Source: an uncultured Opitutia bacterium
GTDB lineage: Bacteria; Verrucomicrobiota; Verrucomicrobiia; Opitutales; UBA953
Assembly (NCBI GenBank): GCA_903921665.1
Contig: CAIXQT010000124.1
Coordinates: 1 to 7,659 of the forward strand
Reading direction: 5' to 3'
Length of the DNA stretch: 7,659 nt
Below the pieces are notes generated by a model that was given only the letters and a program-made list of their open reading frames with translations, ran no database searches and was not told the DNA's origin. Below are positions 6,834 through 7,659 of the stretch, one piece after another (within the stretch, counting starts at the first letter, position 1; the number at the start of each line of letters is the position of its first letter). A program made the translations under genes and the position numbers.

Positions 6834-6945
6834 CTCAGCCAAAGGGGTCAGGCCGTACCTTGACGCCAGTGAACCTAAAATCGCTTTAAAGCGGCGAGTT
6901 TAGGTTCGCTCAATGCTTGGGTACGGCCTGACCCCTTTGGCTGAG
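6834..6945. repeat. 112-bp nested inverted repeat, candidate REP/MITE-type element
   Basis: The arms 6834-6859 and 6920-6945 are perfect 26-bp reverse complements. Inside and almost on the same centre, GAACCTAAA (6871-6879) pairs with TTTAGGTTC (6899-6907), flanked by AGT/GCT that extends it with one wobble. At the core is the perfect 12-bp palindrome CGCTTTAAAGCG (6882-6893). The whole folds as one long cruciform-like hairpin with internal loops of 8-9 nt (6860-6867 and 6911-6919). The arm segment AAAGGGGTCAGG resembles, from memory, ends of small elements moved by REP-associated Y1 transposases; I cannot confirm this here. GTAG, the tetranucleotide often beside REP hairpins, occurs at 6825-6828 but could be chance. 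No target duplication is evident. It lies between the right-edge DUF1552 gene and the TauE-like gene, with no T-run, so a plain intrinsic terminator is less likely. Confidence 0.8.
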
Positions 6946-7004
6946 GGCTTTTACTTGGCGAGCGTCTTAATCTGCAGGGGGCGGCATTTCGCCGGCCGAC
7001 TTGC

Positions 7005-7659
7005 TCAGGCGATCAGCTGGGTGAGCTCGCCAGAGCTGTCGCCGTGGCGTTCGGCCTTCACGCCGACCCCGCGGAGCATGGCGAGCCAGGCGTTGCAGAG
7101 CGGGGTATCCTTCGGGGCGATGATGTTATGGCCGAGCTTCATGCCGGCGCCGCGGCCGGTCACGAGGGTGGGGCAGTTGTCGAGGTTGTGCTCGGTGCGG
7201 ATGTTGCTGCCGTAGGCCAAGGCGACGTGGTCGAAGAGGCAGCTGCCGTCGGCTTCCTTGGTGGACTTCAGCTTATCGATGAAGCCAGCGAGGAGTTCGC
7301 TCTGGGCGAGGTCGCGACGCTGCGAAGCCTCGAGTTTCTCGCCCATCGTGGAGTGGTAATGGCTCATGTCGTGCGGTGCGACCTTCACGCCGATGCTCGT
7401 GAGGAGCGTGCTGACCGGCTGGCGATAGGTCATCACGCGCGTGCTATCGGTGCGCATCGCGGCGATCATGATGTCGTACATGATCTTGATCTCCTCGCGT
7501 CCGGCGAGTCCGGGCGGGGGTTCGGGGAGGTCGGTCTTGGGCTGAGGCACGCCGAGCCACTGCTCGTCCTTGCTCAGGCGGACTTCGATCTCGCGGATGC
7601 CTTGGAAATATTCCTCGAGTTTCTGGGTGTCGTTCTTGGAGAGGTTGCGGCGCAGGTCG
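7005..7659 (-). CDS. DUF1552 family protein (second paralog), 5' end outside window
   Basis: The frame is open from the window edge to a TGA at 7005-7007, giving 218 residues of the C-terminal part; the true start and any signal peptide lie beyond 7659. An internal GTG at 7550 is not the start, because clear DUF1552 sequence continues upstream of it (LSKNDTQKLEEYF and IEVRLSKDEQWL). Conserved blocks are TDSTRVMTYRQP, HDMSHYHSTMGEK, LFDHVALAYGSNIRTEHN, TLVTGRGAGMKLGHNI, LCNAWLAMLRGVGV and ERHGDSSGEL. This C-terminal half shows the part missing from the left-edge paralog. Over the shared 89 residues I count 56 identities by eye. Histidines in HYHSTMGEK and the GRGAG loop recall DUF1501/sulfatase-like C-terminal regions, but no activity is established. 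A partner DUF1592 gene probably lies upstream, outside the window. Confidence 0.92.
   Translation of the reverse strand, partial: DLRRNLSKNDTQKLEEYFQGIREIEVRLSKDEQWLGVPQPKTDLPEPPPGLAGREEIKIMYDIMIAAMRTDSTRVMTYRQPVSTLLTSIGVKVAPHDMSHYHSTMGEKLEASQRRDLAQSELLAGFIDKLKSTKEADGSCLFDHVALAYGSNIRTEHNLDNCPTLVTGRGAGMKLGHNIIAPKDTPLCNAWLAMLRGVGVKAERHGDSSGELTQLIA

Noticed and set aside
6834..6945. Reading the nested inverted repeat as a standard Rho-independent terminator
   Set aside because: The arms are too long and nested, and neither strand has a T-run directly after the stem.
7548..7550. GTG at 7550 as start of the right-edge DUF1552 gene
   Set aside because: Conserved DUF1552 sequence continues in frame upstream to the window edge and aligns with the left-edge paralog.

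Overview
This window carries six protein genes, all on the minus strand, from a GC-rich bacterium. The pairing of a planctomycete-type cytochrome protein (PSCyt1/DUF1587/DUF1595/DUF1592/DUF1588/DUF1585) with DUF1552 proteins points to the Planctomycetota-Verrucomicrobiota group. I favour Verrucomicrobiota, but only by gene-family association. No tRNA, rRNA, CRISPR array or intact transposase gene was seen.

Layout in the direction of transcription (right to left). (1) At the right edge lies the C-terminal part of a DUF1552 protein. (2) A 226-bp spacer follows, holding a 112-bp nested inverted repeat with perfect 26-bp arms, probably a small mobile or REP-like element. (3) Next is a TauE/SafE-type membrane transporter. 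(4) After 33 bp filled mostly by a perfect 20-bp palindrome comes an SMP-30/gluconolactonase-like beta-propeller lipoprotein. (5) After a spacer with a G-quadruplex motif and a hairpin comes a secreted SGNH/GDSL hydrolase. (6) Then comes a large secreted di-heme DUF1592-family protein. (7) Last is a Tat-exported DUF1552 protein whose start overlaps the previous stop codon (ATGA); it runs off the left edge.

How the genes may work together: the DUF1592-DUF1552 pair is translationally coupled and almost certainly one functional unit in the cell envelope. Its biochemical role is not established. The SGNH hydrolase, the propeller lipoprotein and the transporter are all predicted to be exported or in the membrane. 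They would fit a module that handles modified, possibly sulfated, polysaccharides or their sugar acids at the cell surface, but that is inference from context. The two DUF1552 proteins at the window ends are paralogs (about 60% identical over the shared segment), which suggests that a second DUF1592-DUF1552 unit begins just beyond the right edge.

No stretch longer than 300 bases lacks a gene. The most notable non-coding items are the nested inverted repeat at 6834-6945, the palindrome at 5981-6000 that contains the lipoprotein's ribosome binding site, and the G-rich tract at 5024-5051. I did not find an obviously new defence or mobile system; the novelty is mainly the unexplained envelope redox pair and these three DNA structures.
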